A DNA stretch of 64,000 nucleotides from Aquimarina sp040786285 (GCF_040786285.1 NZ_JBFMKQ010000003.1:372001-436000), one strand, 5' to 3'; shown: positions 42,617 through 52,190, counted from the first letter of the stretch. Translations and numbers: made by a program. The notes: generated by a model not told the origin, from the sequence alone.

Positions 42617-45534
42617 TTGATACTAGTGCATTAAAAATACTAAAAGATCAAATCGAGGGTGAACTACTGTTCGACTCACTTTCAAAAGCATTATATGCTA
42701 CAGATGCCTCTGTGTACCGAAGAATCCCCGCTGCCGTTGCTTTTCCGAAATCTGTTGCAGATATAAAAATATTGATTGCTTTTGCTTCAAAAAATAATAT
42801 TGGACTCATACCAAGAACGGCAGGAACTTCTCTTGCAGGTCAGTGCGTTGGAGAGGGCATAGTGGTTGATGTGTCAAAACATTTTACTAAAATCCTTTCT
42901 GTAGAGCAAAAGAATAAAACAGTAACGGTTCAACCAGGTGTGATACGTGACGATCTTAATCGATTTTTAGAACCCTATGGGCTATTTTTTGGACCCAATA
43001 CCTCGACATCTAATCGGTGTATGATAGGAGGAATGGTTGGGAACAATAGTAGTGGTACAACATCAATACAATATGGAGTGACCAGAGATAAAGTGGTACA
43101 GTTGCATACGATTCTGTCTGATGGAAGTGAAGTGGTTTTTTCGGAACTATCCTTAGAAGAATTTAATACTAAAAAAGGTCTGGATACTCTAGAAGGGAAA
43201 ATATATCAAAGTTTATATGATGAGCTTTCTCCAGAAATTATTCAAAAACAGATAAAAGATAATTTTCCAAAACCTGAAATTCATCGTCGTAATACTGGTT
43301 ATGCTATTGATGAGCTAATTAATTCTAATGTTTTTTCAGAGCATTCTGAAGCATTTAATATGTGTAAATTATTAGTTGGTAGTGAGGGTACTTTGGCGTT
43401 TACCACACAAATTATTTTACAATTAGATGCACTTCCACCAAAGGAATCCATAATGATTGCAGCCCATTTTAAAACTATTGATGACTGTATGAACGCCGTA
43501 GAATCTGTAATGCAGCATCCATTATTTACATGCGAGATGATGGATAAAACCATTCTGGATTGCACGAAAAATAACATTGAACAGCAGAAAAACCGCTTTT
43601 TTATTGTTGATGATCCCGAAGCCATTCTAATGCTAGAATTAAGAAGTGATACTTCAGAAGAATTAAAGACTCAAGAACAAGCATTGCTAAAATCTCTCGA
43701 AGATTCAAAATTAAGCTATGCCAATGCAATTTTAAAAGGAAAAGAAATAGATCAGGCATTAGAGCTTCGTAAAGCGGGACTAGGTTTGTTGGGTAATATT
43801 GTTGGAGATAAGAAAGCTGTAGCATGTATTGAAGATACCGCAGTTGCAATTTCGGATTTAGCAAATTATATTACCGAGTTTACTGCAATAATGAAATCCT
43901 ATGATCAGCAGGCGGTCTATTATGCACATGCTGGTGCTGGAGAACTACACCTACGACCAATTTTAGACCTTAAAAGAAGCCAAGATGTTGTTCTTTTCAG
44001 GAAAATAACAGATGATGTGGCATCTTTAGTCAAAAAGTATCAGGGATCTATGAGTGGTGAGCATGGCGATGGTATTGTACGGGCGGGATACATTCCTTTT
44101 ATGATAGGAAAAGAAAATTATAAGATTGTTGAACATGTTAAAAAACTATTTGATCCTAATTTTATATTAAACCCTGGTAAGATTGTCGATCCATATCCAA
44201 TGGATCAAAAGCTACGATATAAAATTGATCGAGAGGAACCGGAGATAGAAACGCTATTAGATTTTTCGGATTCTATGGGAATTCTTAGAGCTACCGAAAA
44301 ATGTAATGGAAGCGGAGATTGTCGCAAATCGGTAGAAGCAGGAGGGACTATGTGCCCAAGTTATAGAGCCACCAAAAACGAAAAAGATACCACAAGAGGA
44401 AGAGCTAATGCATTGCGCGAATTCTTAACAAATAGCGAAGAAACAAATCGATTTAATACTAAAGAATTAAAAGAGGTTTTTGATCTCTGTATAAGTTGTA
44501 AAGGATGTTCTAGTGAATGCCCTTCGAATGTTGATGTGGCTACACTAAAAGCAGAATTTGAATATCAATATCAGAAAAAAAATGGAGTATCTCTGCGCAC
44601 CAAATTGTTTGCTTACAACAATAAATTGAATCAATTAGGGAGATTAACACCAAGGTTAACTAATTTCTTTTTTAAGAATAATGTTACTTCGGGGATACTG
44701 AAATCTGTTTTAGGAATTGCTAAAGAACGTGATTTACCATTATTAAGTAAGCAATCTTTACGAAACTGGTGCAAAAAGAATTTACATACAATTCAGCCCA
44801 AGAACCCAACCAAAACGGTTTACTTCTTTATCGATGAGTTTACCAATTATCTGGATACCAAAATTGGGATTGATGCCATAGAATTGCTTACTAGTTTACA
44901 ATATGAGATAAAGGTAGTTGATCATCAAGAGAGCGGACGTACATTTATTTCTAAAGGGTTGTTAAAGCAAGCAAAGGCATTGGCTAATCATAATGTAGAA
45001 GTTTTTCACAATTTGGTTTCAAAAGAAACCCCTCTTATAGGATTAGAACCGTCGGCAATACTCACATTTAGAGACGAATATTTGCGTTTAGTAGATAATA
45101 AGCAAAAAGCAAGATCTCTTTCAGAAAATATACTCTTAATAGATGAATTTTTAGCTTCCGAAATAAATAAGGGCAATATAACCTCTGATCATTTTACAAC
45201 AGCAGCCAAAACAATCAAAATACATGGGCATTGCCATCAAAAGGCATTATCAACTATTCAAACAACGTTTGCATATCTTAATTTACCAAAGAATTTTAAA
45301 GTTACCATTATTCCTTCGGGTTGTTGTGGTATGGCGGGGTCTTTTGGGTATGAAAAAGAACATTATGATATTAGTATGCAAATTGGAGAGCAGACTTTGT
45401 TTCCTGCAGTAAGAAAAGCGGCCGAAGATACTATTATTGCAGCAGTTGGGACAAGTTGTAGACATCAAATACAAGATGGAACAGGACGTAAAGCGCCCCA
45501 TCCCATTACCATTTTAAAGAATGCTTTATCTTGA
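42613..45534 (+). CDS. FAD/Fe-S dehydrogenase, YdiJ/D-2-hydroxyacid dehydrogenase-like
   Basis: This 973-residue flavo-iron-sulfur protein has an FAD_binding_4 domain (about 30-210, with PRTAGTSLAGQCVGEG), an FAD-linked oxidase C-terminal domain (about 260-540, ending HGDGIVRAGYIP and LNPGKIVDP), a two-cluster 4Fe-4S domain starting at C564 (CNGSGDCRKS) and C626 (CISCKGCSSECP), and a CCG domain with C904/C905 in SGCCGMAGSFG. This is the order of E. coli YdiJ, a D-2-hydroxyglutarate dehydrogenase, and of GlcD-GlcF fusions. D-lactate is an alternative substrate. Confidence 0.88.
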   Translation: MIDTSALKILKDQIEGELLFDSLSKALYATDASVYRRIPAAVAFPKSVADIKILIAFASKNNIGLIPRTAGTSLAGQCVGEGIVVDVSKHFTKILSVEQKNKTVTVQPGVIRDDLNRFLEPYGLFFGPNTSTSNRCMIGGMVGNNSSGTTSIQYGVTRDKVVQLHTILSDGSEVVFSELSLEEFNTKKGLDTLEGKIYQSLYDELSPEIIQKQIKDNFPKPEIHRRNTGYAIDELINSNVFSEHSEAFNMCKLLVGSEGTLAFTTQIILQLDALPPKESIMIAAHFKTIDDCMNAVESVMQHPLFTCEMMDKTILDCTKNNIEQQKNRFFIVDDPEAILMLELRSDTSEELKTQEQALLKSLEDSKLSYANAILKGKEIDQALELRKAGLGLLGNIVGDKKAVACIEDTAVAISDLANYITEFTAIMKSYDQQAVYYAHAGAGELHLRPILDLKRSQDVVLFRKITDDVASLVKKYQGSMSGEHGDGIVRAGYIPFMIGKENYKIVEHVKKLFDPNFILNPGKIVDPYPMDQKLRYKIDREEPEIETLLDFSDSMGILRATEKCNGSGDCRKSVEAGGTMCPSYRATKNEKDTTRGRANALREFLTNSEETNRFNTKELKEVFDLCISCKGCSSECPSNVDVATLKAEFEYQYQKKNGVSLRTKLFAYNNKLNQLGRLTPRLTNFFFKNNVTSGILKSVLGIAKERDLPLLSKQSLRNWCKKNLHTIQPKNPTKTVYFFIDEFTNYLDTKIGIDAIELLTSLQYEIKVVDHQESGRTFISKGLLKQAKALANHNVEVFHNLVSKETPLIGLEPSAILTFRDEYLRLVDNKQKARSLSENILLIDEFLASEINKGNITSDHFTTAAKTIKIHGHCHQKALSTIQTTFAYLNLPKNFKVTIIPSGCCGMAGSFGYEKEHYDISMQIGEQTLFPAVRKAAEDTIIAAVGTSCRHQIQDGTGRKAPHPITILKNALS

Positions 45535-45537
45535 TTA

Positions 45538-46683
45538 TTAATTATTTATAGTCCAAACCCCTAAATCAGTGCAGCCAAAAGGATTCATAATTACAGTGGA
45601 CAAATCGAAAGTTGTGTTATAAATCGGGTCATCTGATCTGCAGGCTCTTAATTGAAATACGCTATTGGGACATACCCAAAATCGCACATATCCATCTTTA
45701 TCAGGAGTCTTTAACCCGTCAAATCCTCGATATGTAATACCTCTGACCCCTATACCACAATCTGTGCCTCCATTAGCGTATACTATTTTTATTTTCACAC
45801 AGATACGTCGATTTGCACATGGTTTATCTGCATTATAACCATTGTTTAAAGAAGTTATTGATCCTTGTAGCGTATTATCTACTGCAGTGAGTTCTCCCAA
45901 TTCAGACCAATAACCGGTTACTCTGTTTAATTCATAAAGATTAACATCGTTTGGCTTATCCTCATCAAGAATTGGGAATGATGTTTTTATTTCTTTTCCC
46001 TGACGTAGATCCAATAGAGTAGTGGTTCCGGCAATTGTAGCCATGATTTCCATCATTCCGTAAGATGCTAACGGATAAGGATTAGTACCTGGGCCATCAT
46101 CGGCAATATAGGCTCCGGGAGCACTTTCTAATTCAGAATCATCAGTTACATCTATGTAAGTTGCCCGAATATCTACAGCGCCGTTATATGGATTACCATT
46201 GTTACTAAATGCATTGGATGGAATTGATATTTCTCCTCCTGGCCCTACAGGGATAACTCCACCGTCATTAGAACCTATACGAATTAGGTCTGCTCTTTCT
46301 TTCATTAAAAAGAATAGCTTCATATTGGGGACAATAACCTTATAGAGTGTTACGAAATCATCATGTTCTATGATCAAGACATCATTGATTTCAAAGTCCT
46401 TTTTATCAAGTGCAAAATTCCCTCGTGAGCCACTAATTGCCAATATTTGATCTCCTAGTTTTATCTTAGCATTTGATATAGGTTCATTGTTCGTACTTTG
46501 AAGATTCCCTAATGTACTATTTTTAGTTACCTCCTTGGTAGTTACTGTGTTTTTACTTTCAATAACCTCTTCGTTTTCACAACTTTGCGTTGTAAAGACA
46601 ATGGCAAGAAATGCAATGCTACAAAAGAATAGTACACTCTTTTTTTGTTGATATAGCACACGGCTAATTTGATTTGTTTTCAT
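45538..46683 (-). CDS. Lipoprotein with carboxypeptidase-regulatory-like domain
   Basis: This 381-residue protein has a long N-terminal hydrophobic segment (about 15-33) ending in a lipobox-like TTQSC (C35), so it is probably a lipoprotein. Residues about 55-115 look like a carboxypeptidase-regulatory-like domain (NEPISNAKIKLGD, GSRGNFALDKKDF). The middle (about 145-265, with GGEISIPSNAFSNNGNPYNG and VDIRATYIDVTD) reminds me of FAM171/CILP-type extracellular domains. A cysteine-rich C-terminal domain follows. It lies at the end of the minus-strand S8/CHAT gene row. The function is unknown. Confidence 0.7.
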   Translation of the reverse strand: MKTNQISRVLYQQKKSVLFFCSIAFLAIVFTTQSCENEEVIESKNTVTTKEVTKNSTLGNLQSTNNEPISNAKIKLGDQILAISGSRGNFALDKKDFEINDVLIIEHDDFVTLYKVIVPNMKLFFLMKERADLIRIGSNDGGVIPVGPGGEISIPSNAFSNNGNPYNGAVDIRATYIDVTDDSELESAPGAYIADDGPGTNPYPLASYGMMEIMATIAGTTTLLDLRQGKEIKTSFPILDEDKPNDVNLYELNRVTGYWSELGELTAVDNTLQGSITSLNNGYNADKPCANRRICVKIKIVYANGGTDCGIGVRGITYRGFDGLKTPDKDGYVRFWVCPNSVFQLRACRSDDPIYNTTFDLSTVIMNPFGCTDLGVWTINN

Positions 46684-46840
46684 AATATATGTTTTAAAGT
46701 GGCCCCGTCGTTTTTATATAGACATTGGGATATGCCTGTAGTCAAAACCTCGGTGACCATGAGTTTTTATTTTTTAATAGGATAGATTAGATCGTAATGG
46801 GAGAGATTTAGTATCTATATTTTGATTTTATGTTGATTAT

Positions 46841-46872
46841 AGAGGGTATCCGCATATTATTTGATACCCTCT
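46841..46872. other. 10-bp inverted repeat between two lipoprotein genes
   Basis: AGAGGGTATC (46841-46850) pairs perfectly with GATACCCTCT (46863-46872) around a 12-base loop. It lies downstream of the 241-residue lipoprotein gene and upstream of the 381-residue one on the minus strand. There is no good T tract on that strand, so termination is possible but not certain. Confidence 0.6.
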
Positions 46873-46912
46873 TTAAACCAACAAAAGTTGAGATGTGTAT
46901 GTCTTTTTAAGC

Positions 46913-47638
46913 TTAAAAATTTAACCTACCTGTTCCAATAACTCCGGTATAATAGTAATCCCAGTCTCCTGCATTAGCGTTAGTTAACCAAATTTCTGGG
47001 TATGTAACTACTTTTGATACCCCCGTAGCCGGAACAGTTTGATGTTCGGGTAATAATTTGGTTTTAAACGAACTAACAACCCATCCATCTGTACCTTGTA
47101 ATCGGATATGTGCATGTTCAACCTCTATCCATGATATAGTAATATTTGGAAAATAAATTCTAATAAGATAAAAATCCTTTTGCCCTTCTTCTCTGTCATC
47201 ACCGGGGTTGTTTAAGGTAATATAATCGGTATGGAATGATCCTCCGCTATGATTAAAATCTGCTGAAGCCTGTACCAAGGCATCAGTACCATTGGTGACT
47301 TGACTACCAGTTTTGGTAACCACTTGGTAATATGCTTCTGTACTTACTCCTTTGCTTAGATTAGGGTTTTTAATTAAATAGTCTTTCACTGCACTATTCC
47401 AGGTAAGTTCGGCTTCCTCTTCACTTAGGTTTTTATCAAAACGCATATGCAACACTGATCCTACTTTTACTTCTTTATTACTTACTACATGGTCATGAGT
47501 ATCAGTCTCACTTTGGATCTCTTCATTTGTAAATTCGATAGATTCTTTAGTAAATACTTCTTCTGATTTTTCGCAAGCAATAAATACCACTACTAGGCTC
47601 ATTGCTAAAATTGATGTTTTTAAAATTGAATTTTTCAT
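46913..47638 (-). CDS. Lipoprotein with possible PLAT-like domain
   Basis: This 241-residue protein has a signal sequence with lipobox VFIAC (C21). The region about 125-190, with TLNNPGDDREEGQKDFYLI, ISWIEVEHAHIRLQGTDGW and VSSFKTKL, follows the spacing of PLAT/LH2 beta-sandwich domains, but I cannot verify this. The region before it (about 50-120) is helical and charged. It carries upstream the same 13-bp motif as the S8 protease gene, which suggests shared control. The function is unknown. Confidence 0.65.
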   Translation of the reverse strand: MKNSILKTSILAMSLVVVFIACEKSEEVFTKESIEFTNEEIQSETDTHDHVVSNKEVKVGSVLHMRFDKNLSEEEAELTWNSAVKDYLIKNPNLSKGVSTEAYYQVVTKTGSQVTNGTDALVQASADFNHSGGSFHTDYITLNNPGDDREEGQKDFYLIRIYFPNITISWIEVEHAHIRLQGTDGWVVSSFKTKLLPEHQTVPATGVSKVVTYPEIWLTNANAGDWDYYYTGVIGTGRLNF

Positions 47639-47718
47639 AATTTATGTGTTTAATGATTTTTTGTACTAGAACTTTTCTAGTTTTTGATGATTAATCATAG
47701 TAAAGTGCAGGTACATCA

Positions 47719-47731
47719 AATTCATTACCCA
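47719..47731 (-). promoter_or_regulatory. Shared 13-bp motif upstream of the 241-residue lipoprotein
   Basis: On the minus strand the motif reads TGGGTAATGAATT and lies 81 bases before the ATG at 47638. The identical 13 bases occur at 52080-52092, upstream of the S8 protease gene in the same orientation, preceded by an AT-rich run in both places. It is a candidate ECF promoter or operator element. Confidence 0.5.
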
Positions 47732-47786
47732 AAAAAATTTATTATTTTGAATATTAATTATTTATGAAATGAAAAAAGAACGTTCG

Positions 47787-50552
47787 CTATGATTTATAAC
47801 GACGCCAAAGGCCTATAAATACAATAAGAAAGAGAAGTAACCCAATGTATAGGTATGTAGTAGTACTAGCAGCTGTAGACATTGAGTTTTCGATACTTCC
47901 TGACAAAATTAAAGGGGCCCAAAAATGAGGAGAATTTTCTGAGAGCTGATTTTCTTTTAAATACTGAAGTTTTGCTTTTCGTAGTGCTGCAGATTTTGTT
48001 TTCCCTTTTTTTAAATGTGCATAAAAATCAAGTACAATTTTAGTACTGGACTTTTCATTTGTACTCCACAGCGATGAAATAACACTTTTTGCACCTGAAT
48101 GAAAAAAACCGCGGGATAAACTCATTACACCTTCACCAGATTGAAGCTCACCAATACCAGATTTGCAAGCATCTAAAACGACTAAATCTGCTTGATTTTT
48201 AATAAAGTATAATTCATTTAACGTTAGGATATCTTCATAAAATGCTATCCAAGGCTCTTGATCGCTCATAGAGCTAGCATGAGTTGATAGATGAATTATA
48301 TTGTAATTATTGGCGTTGGTTACAAAATTTGATTTAGAAGCTTGTTCTTGAAGTAATGTTGTGTTCAAAAAACGTTTTCCTATTTCATTCATTTTATATT
48401 CACTTCTGTTTAGACTTGATAATTCATGTTTCTTAAACTGTATTGGAGCAAAACCAATTAAATTAGATTTTGGATTACGTTCTTTCTGTTCTATCTTTTT
48501 AAGTAATGATGCAGAATATGCATAACTGGTTTCTGTAAAATATATTAAGTAGGGCAGTATTCCCTCTGTTGTAGAGCGATTAGTAATTAAGGTTTCAAAA
48601 GGAAAATATTGTAAGGTGTAATCGGGTATTATTAGTATTTTTTTATCTAATAGTAATTCTGAAGCACCCTTAAATGGAAATAATTTCTGGTATACAGAAA
48701 AAGACATTTCTGTATACGAATTTAATTGTTGCTTAGTTACAAGGGGTTTTGCTATAAGTCTACCCAACATTCTAATTTCTTCATTTAATAGCTCTGCCTC
48801 CGGAATTTTAAAAAAATATGTCGATTCATTTGTTATTAATATTCCGTACCCTTCATTTTCGGTTAAAATGTATTGTAGCAAATTAGTGTTAGGGGAAACG
48901 ACTTTCGACCTGGTTTCATCGAATGAAGAGATATCGATTCTCTTTTTATAATTATAGTAACCTGGGTAATTATGTTCTAAAGAACTTATGAATTTTTCAT
49001 ATACTTTTTTTTGTTCAAAAATGAGGGATTGCTTTTCTATTTCTGTACTATTACTGTCCTTTTTTAATCGCTCACTGATTTTAAAAATTTCGTGTTTTAG
49101 GGTATACTCTTTTTCTTTTACAAATTCAGGAAGGTTTGCATTATTTTTAGCTTCTTCATGAGTTAAGTTTTCTAATAAGGATAAGGATTTACTTTTTTCC
49201 ATGAAGTAGAACGCCTGTTTATGGTTGTTTAGCTCATAACATATTGATGTTGCTAACATGTAAAGATCAACACCTTTTTCTCTCCAAAAATACTTTGATT
49301 GTTGCTCTATATTTTCAGATCGAATAACATCGATTAACTGATCCGCAAGTTCAATGGTCTTCAAGGCATGATGCAAATATTCTTTGTTTTTAGTTTTTGA
49401 GAAAAATGCATACCATCCATTTGCTTTATCTTTTAGGTTATTTACCAAATTTACTTTGAGATCAGAATGTGCTAATTTTTCAAGAGAAGGAAGCGCTGAA
49501 AATTCAATATTTTCAAAATTTTCAATTTTATAACTTATGGCTTTTTGATAATTAATGAGCGCTTCTTTATAATATTGTTTAGCTACATAATAGTCTCCCA
49601 AATTATTATAGACCGCGCTTCTAAGAGAATCATGTTGAAGGGCCTTGGTATAATGCTTATAAGCTAGATCAGGTTTTTTCATTCTGGTAAAAGAGATACC
49701 CAAAGAATTATACGATTTGGCAATATCAGAATTGTTTATTTTTTTGGCGTTTAGACCTAATTCTAAAGCTTTTTTATGATTACTTATAGCCATATCATAT
49801 TGTTCTAGTCGATTATAAATATAACCGTACCCAGCATAGATAATAATCTTAAATTCTAATTGTTTTTTAGGAGATAAGTGAGCGATGACATCCTCAGTTT
49901 TTTTTAGATAATCTAGTGCTTTTGTAAAATGGTCCTTTTTCATAGTTAAGGAATACACTCTATAAAAATTAACGTATATAAGATGTAGTTTTCTAGTAAG
50001 GATGGGGTCATTTGCTTTTATGATGGTATTCTCTGCTTCCTGAAGATAATCAATGGCTTTATAATAATCGCCCCGATTTATATATATATCGGTCAACCGT
50101 ATCGCATAGGCATTAATGACATATTTATCCTTATGAGATTGTTTAACAAGGGTTTTAAACGTCTCTAATGCCATAGGTTCATTTCCAGAATGCAGATAAA
50201 ACAGAGCAAGGTTATTATAACTCTTATTAACGGTAGATGGAATAGAATCTATAAATTTGGTTTGGATATCTAACGCCTTTTGAACATTCTGAATGGCATT
50301 ATCATAGTCTTTATGCCTGAAGTTAAGTTTACTAAACTCACTGTATAAATAACCCAATTTTACAGAATCAATATTTACTTCTTTGGTTTCGAGTAGTTGG
50401 TTAATTTTTTCAACCTTGCAGTTATACTCGATATCAGAAACTTCTAATTTTTTATAGTTGGTTTCTATTGATTCTATGATACCTTGGCAATGTCCCAAGT
50501 TTTGGACACTTAATAGTAGTATATAAAGAAAAGTACAATATAGAGATCGCAT
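47787..50552 (-). CDS. Secreted, membrane-anchored TPR-CHAT caspase-like protease
   Basis: This 921-residue protein starts with a signal peptide (about 1-23). About eight TPRs (about 60-365) follow, then a helical linker (about 370-540) and a CHAT domain (about 600-890). The catalytic dyad is complete: H758 in HLSTHASS and C796 in LDACKSG, followed by the family motif GFFHSGAKSVISSLW. A membrane helix (about 896-912) with a basic RRYKS end closes the protein. The CHAT domain should therefore face the periplasm. It lies between an S8 lipoprotein and two other lipoproteins, beside a divergent ECF sigma/anti-sigma pair. Confidence 0.9.
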   Translation of the reverse strand: MRSLYCTFLYILLLSVQNLGHCQGIIESIETNYKKLEVSDIEYNCKVEKINQLLETKEVNIDSVKLGYLYSEFSKLNFRHKDYDNAIQNVQKALDIQTKFIDSIPSTVNKSYNNLALFYLHSGNEPMALETFKTLVKQSHKDKYVINAYAIRLTDIYINRGDYYKAIDYLQEAENTIIKANDPILTRKLHLIYVNFYRVYSLTMKKDHFTKALDYLKKTEDVIAHLSPKKQLEFKIIIYAGYGYIYNRLEQYDMAISNHKKALELGLNAKKINNSDIAKSYNSLGISFTRMKKPDLAYKHYTKALQHDSLRSAVYNNLGDYYVAKQYYKEALINYQKAISYKIENFENIEFSALPSLEKLAHSDLKVNLVNNLKDKANGWYAFFSKTKNKEYLHHALKTIELADQLIDVIRSENIEQQSKYFWREKGVDLYMLATSICYELNNHKQAFYFMEKSKSLSLLENLTHEEAKNNANLPEFVKEKEYTLKHEIFKISERLKKDSNSTEIEKQSLIFEQKKVYEKFISSLEHNYPGYYNYKKRIDISSFDETRSKVVSPNTNLLQYILTENEGYGILITNESTYFFKIPEAELLNEEIRMLGRLIAKPLVTKQQLNSYTEMSFSVYQKLFPFKGASELLLDKKILIIPDYTLQYFPFETLITNRSTTEGILPYLIYFTETSYAYSASLLKKIEQKERNPKSNLIGFAPIQFKKHELSSLNRSEYKMNEIGKRFLNTTLLQEQASKSNFVTNANNYNIIHLSTHASSMSDQEPWIAFYEDILTLNELYFIKNQADLVVLDACKSGIGELQSGEGVMSLSRGFFHSGAKSVISSLWSTNEKSSTKIVLDFYAHLKKGKTKSAALRKAKLQYLKENQLSENSPHFWAPLILSGSIENSMSTAASTTTYLYIGLLLFLIVFIGLWRRYKS

Positions 50553-50773
50553 ATATGAGTTGGTATCTATATGGAAATAATGAATGCAATCTAAAAGTAG
50601 GTATTTTTTTAATTGGTCATCGACAAAAAAGATAATTTTCTATGGTGTATTGATTACATTGGGGGATGTCGTTAAATTAAGAAGTCTTTCATGTATTTCC
50701 TCTACTATGGGAAAAGTTGAGATGATGACAATGGTCAAAAAAACTAATAATTTAACGACATTGATAAACCGGG

Positions 50774-52030
50774 TTAATCTATGATCTTACGTCTACATCG
50801 TACAGGTAGAAAAACACCAGGACTTAGCTCAGTAGCATTTATTCGCAATTGATTTAGTATATCCACAGGATCAGTGATAGCATTAAGGTACTGTATAGCT
50901 GATTTTGCGGTTACAAAGGGTGCTGCATATGATGTTCCTGAAACCATATGATTGATGCCATTACTATCAGTAAATTTGACCATATCGCCCAGAGATAGAA
51001 AATCTACACTAGTTTCTCCGTAATTAGAGAAATCTGCAATTTCGGTTCTGGTAGCATTTATGCTTCCTATTGCAGCAATATTTTGACGGTTATAAGACGA
51101 GGGATTATGACGCACCTTATCATTATCATTGTCATCGTTTCCGGCAGAAGTAATGTGAAGAATATCATTGTTTTGAGAAATATACTTTTTGAGTAACCTT
51201 CCATTTTTATGATACCACCCAAAACTCATGTTAATGATAGAAACAGAGGGTTTACTTACTGCATACCTATAGCCACAGAGTAAGTTAAAATAGGATCCTT
51301 CTCCTTCATGATTAAAAACTTTGACAGGTAAGATCTCGTAATCTGTTATATTTTGATCATGTAGATTGGATTTTATAATGCCACTTACAATACTCCCATG
51401 TCCGTTGTCATCATGTGGATTGTTATCATGATTTACAAAATCCCACCCAGATAGTTCCTGTTCTCCGTTTTCCATGCAACGTGGTGGGTTTGGTCTGCGT
51501 CTGAATAAAAAAGGACCAGTATTTGGTAGTAAATTAAGATCGATACCAGTATCCAAAATGGCTATGGTTATCGAGGTATAGTTTGGTACAATGTTAGATG
51601 TAATTAAGAGATCACTTTGTTCAGTATTTGTAATGTGTAAGCTATCTGGAGTTGTATGCGTATTTTGATAATAAAACTCATTTTCTACACCAATACCTGT
51701 TGCCGTAATCTGTTCTTCTTCTTCTTCAATATTAATCCCACTTTGAAATACCCATTTTTCTATTTGTTTGTCTGAGCAGTCACATGTTTCATAACTAATT
51801 ACACCATGTTCTTGTCTCAATTCTTTTTTTTGAAATTCAGAATAATCATCATGAGGATATTCTATAATAAGCTCTTTATCAGATAGTATAGGGTAATTAA
51901 GCTGATTATCAGTTGGATCATTTTTCTCTTTTACATCTTGCATTATATCAACAGCGTTGATTTCTTCACTTGTACATCCAAAGAGTATAAGATATACCAT
52001 CATAGATAATAAAGGTTTTAAACTTTTCAT
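50774..52030 (-). CDS. S8 family (subtilisin) serine protease lipoprotein
   Basis: This 418-residue protein has a lipoprotein signal (FGC, C19), a 130-residue pro-region with an unusual CDCSD motif and an acidic IEEEEEQ stretch, then a subtilisin domain. The catalytic triad is D160 (AILDTGID), H211 (DDNGHGS) and S367 (SGTSYAAP), with oxyanion N298 (SAGNDD), so it should be active. It would be tethered in the periplasm or at the outer membrane. Its gene diverges from the ECF sigma gene, sharing a 268-base control region, and precedes the TPR-CHAT gene by 221 bases. Confidence 0.93.
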   Translation of the reverse strand: MKSLKPLLSMMVYLILFGCTSEEINAVDIMQDVKEKNDPTDNQLNYPILSDKELIIEYPHDDYSEFQKKELRQEHGVISYETCDCSDKQIEKWVFQSGINIEEEEEQITATGIGVENEFYYQNTHTTPDSLHITNTEQSDLLITSNIVPNYTSITIAILDTGIDLNLLPNTGPFLFRRRPNPPRCMENGEQELSGWDFVNHDNNPHDDNGHGSIVSGIIKSNLHDQNITDYEILPVKVFNHEGEGSYFNLLCGYRYAVSKPSVSIINMSFGWYHKNGRLLKKYISQNNDILHITSAGNDDNDNDKVRHNPSSYNRQNIAAIGSINATRTEIADFSNYGETSVDFLSLGDMVKFTDSNGINHMVSGTSYAAPFVTAKSAIQYLNAITDPVDILNQLRINATELSPGVFLPVRCRRKIID

Positions 52031-52079
52031 TTTTTTAGGTTTTAAGTGTTACTTTTATCTTAATAGTATATGAATTACT

Positions 52080-52092
52080 AATTCATTACCCA
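52080..52092 (-). promoter_or_regulatory. Shared 13-bp motif upstream of the S8 protease
   Basis: On the minus strand it reads TGGGTAATGAATT, 49 bases before the ATG at 52030. It is identical to the motif at 47719-47731. Confidence 0.5.
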
Positions 52093-52177
52093 TTTTTTAA
52101 ATTTAACTTGCAGGGTTCTCTAAATTTTTGGGTGCGCGATTTTCGTTTTTTTTTAGAAAATGAAGTAAGATAACTGA

Positions 52178-52190
52178 TTGGTTATGAGTT
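52178..52190 (+). promoter_or_regulatory. Imperfect copy of the shared motif upstream of the sigma gene
   Basis: On the plus strand TTGGTTATGAGTT matches the 13-bp motif at 10 of 13 positions and faces the sigma factor gene. It would fit autoregulation by the ECF factor, although with three mismatches in AT-rich DNA it may be chance. Confidence 0.3.

Noticed and set aside
50584..50784. 66-residue plus-strand frame between the CHAT and S8 genes
   Set aside because: It starts with ATG but has no recognisable domain, runs antisense through the region that must hold the CHAT promoter, and overlaps the S8 gene end. It is more likely chance.
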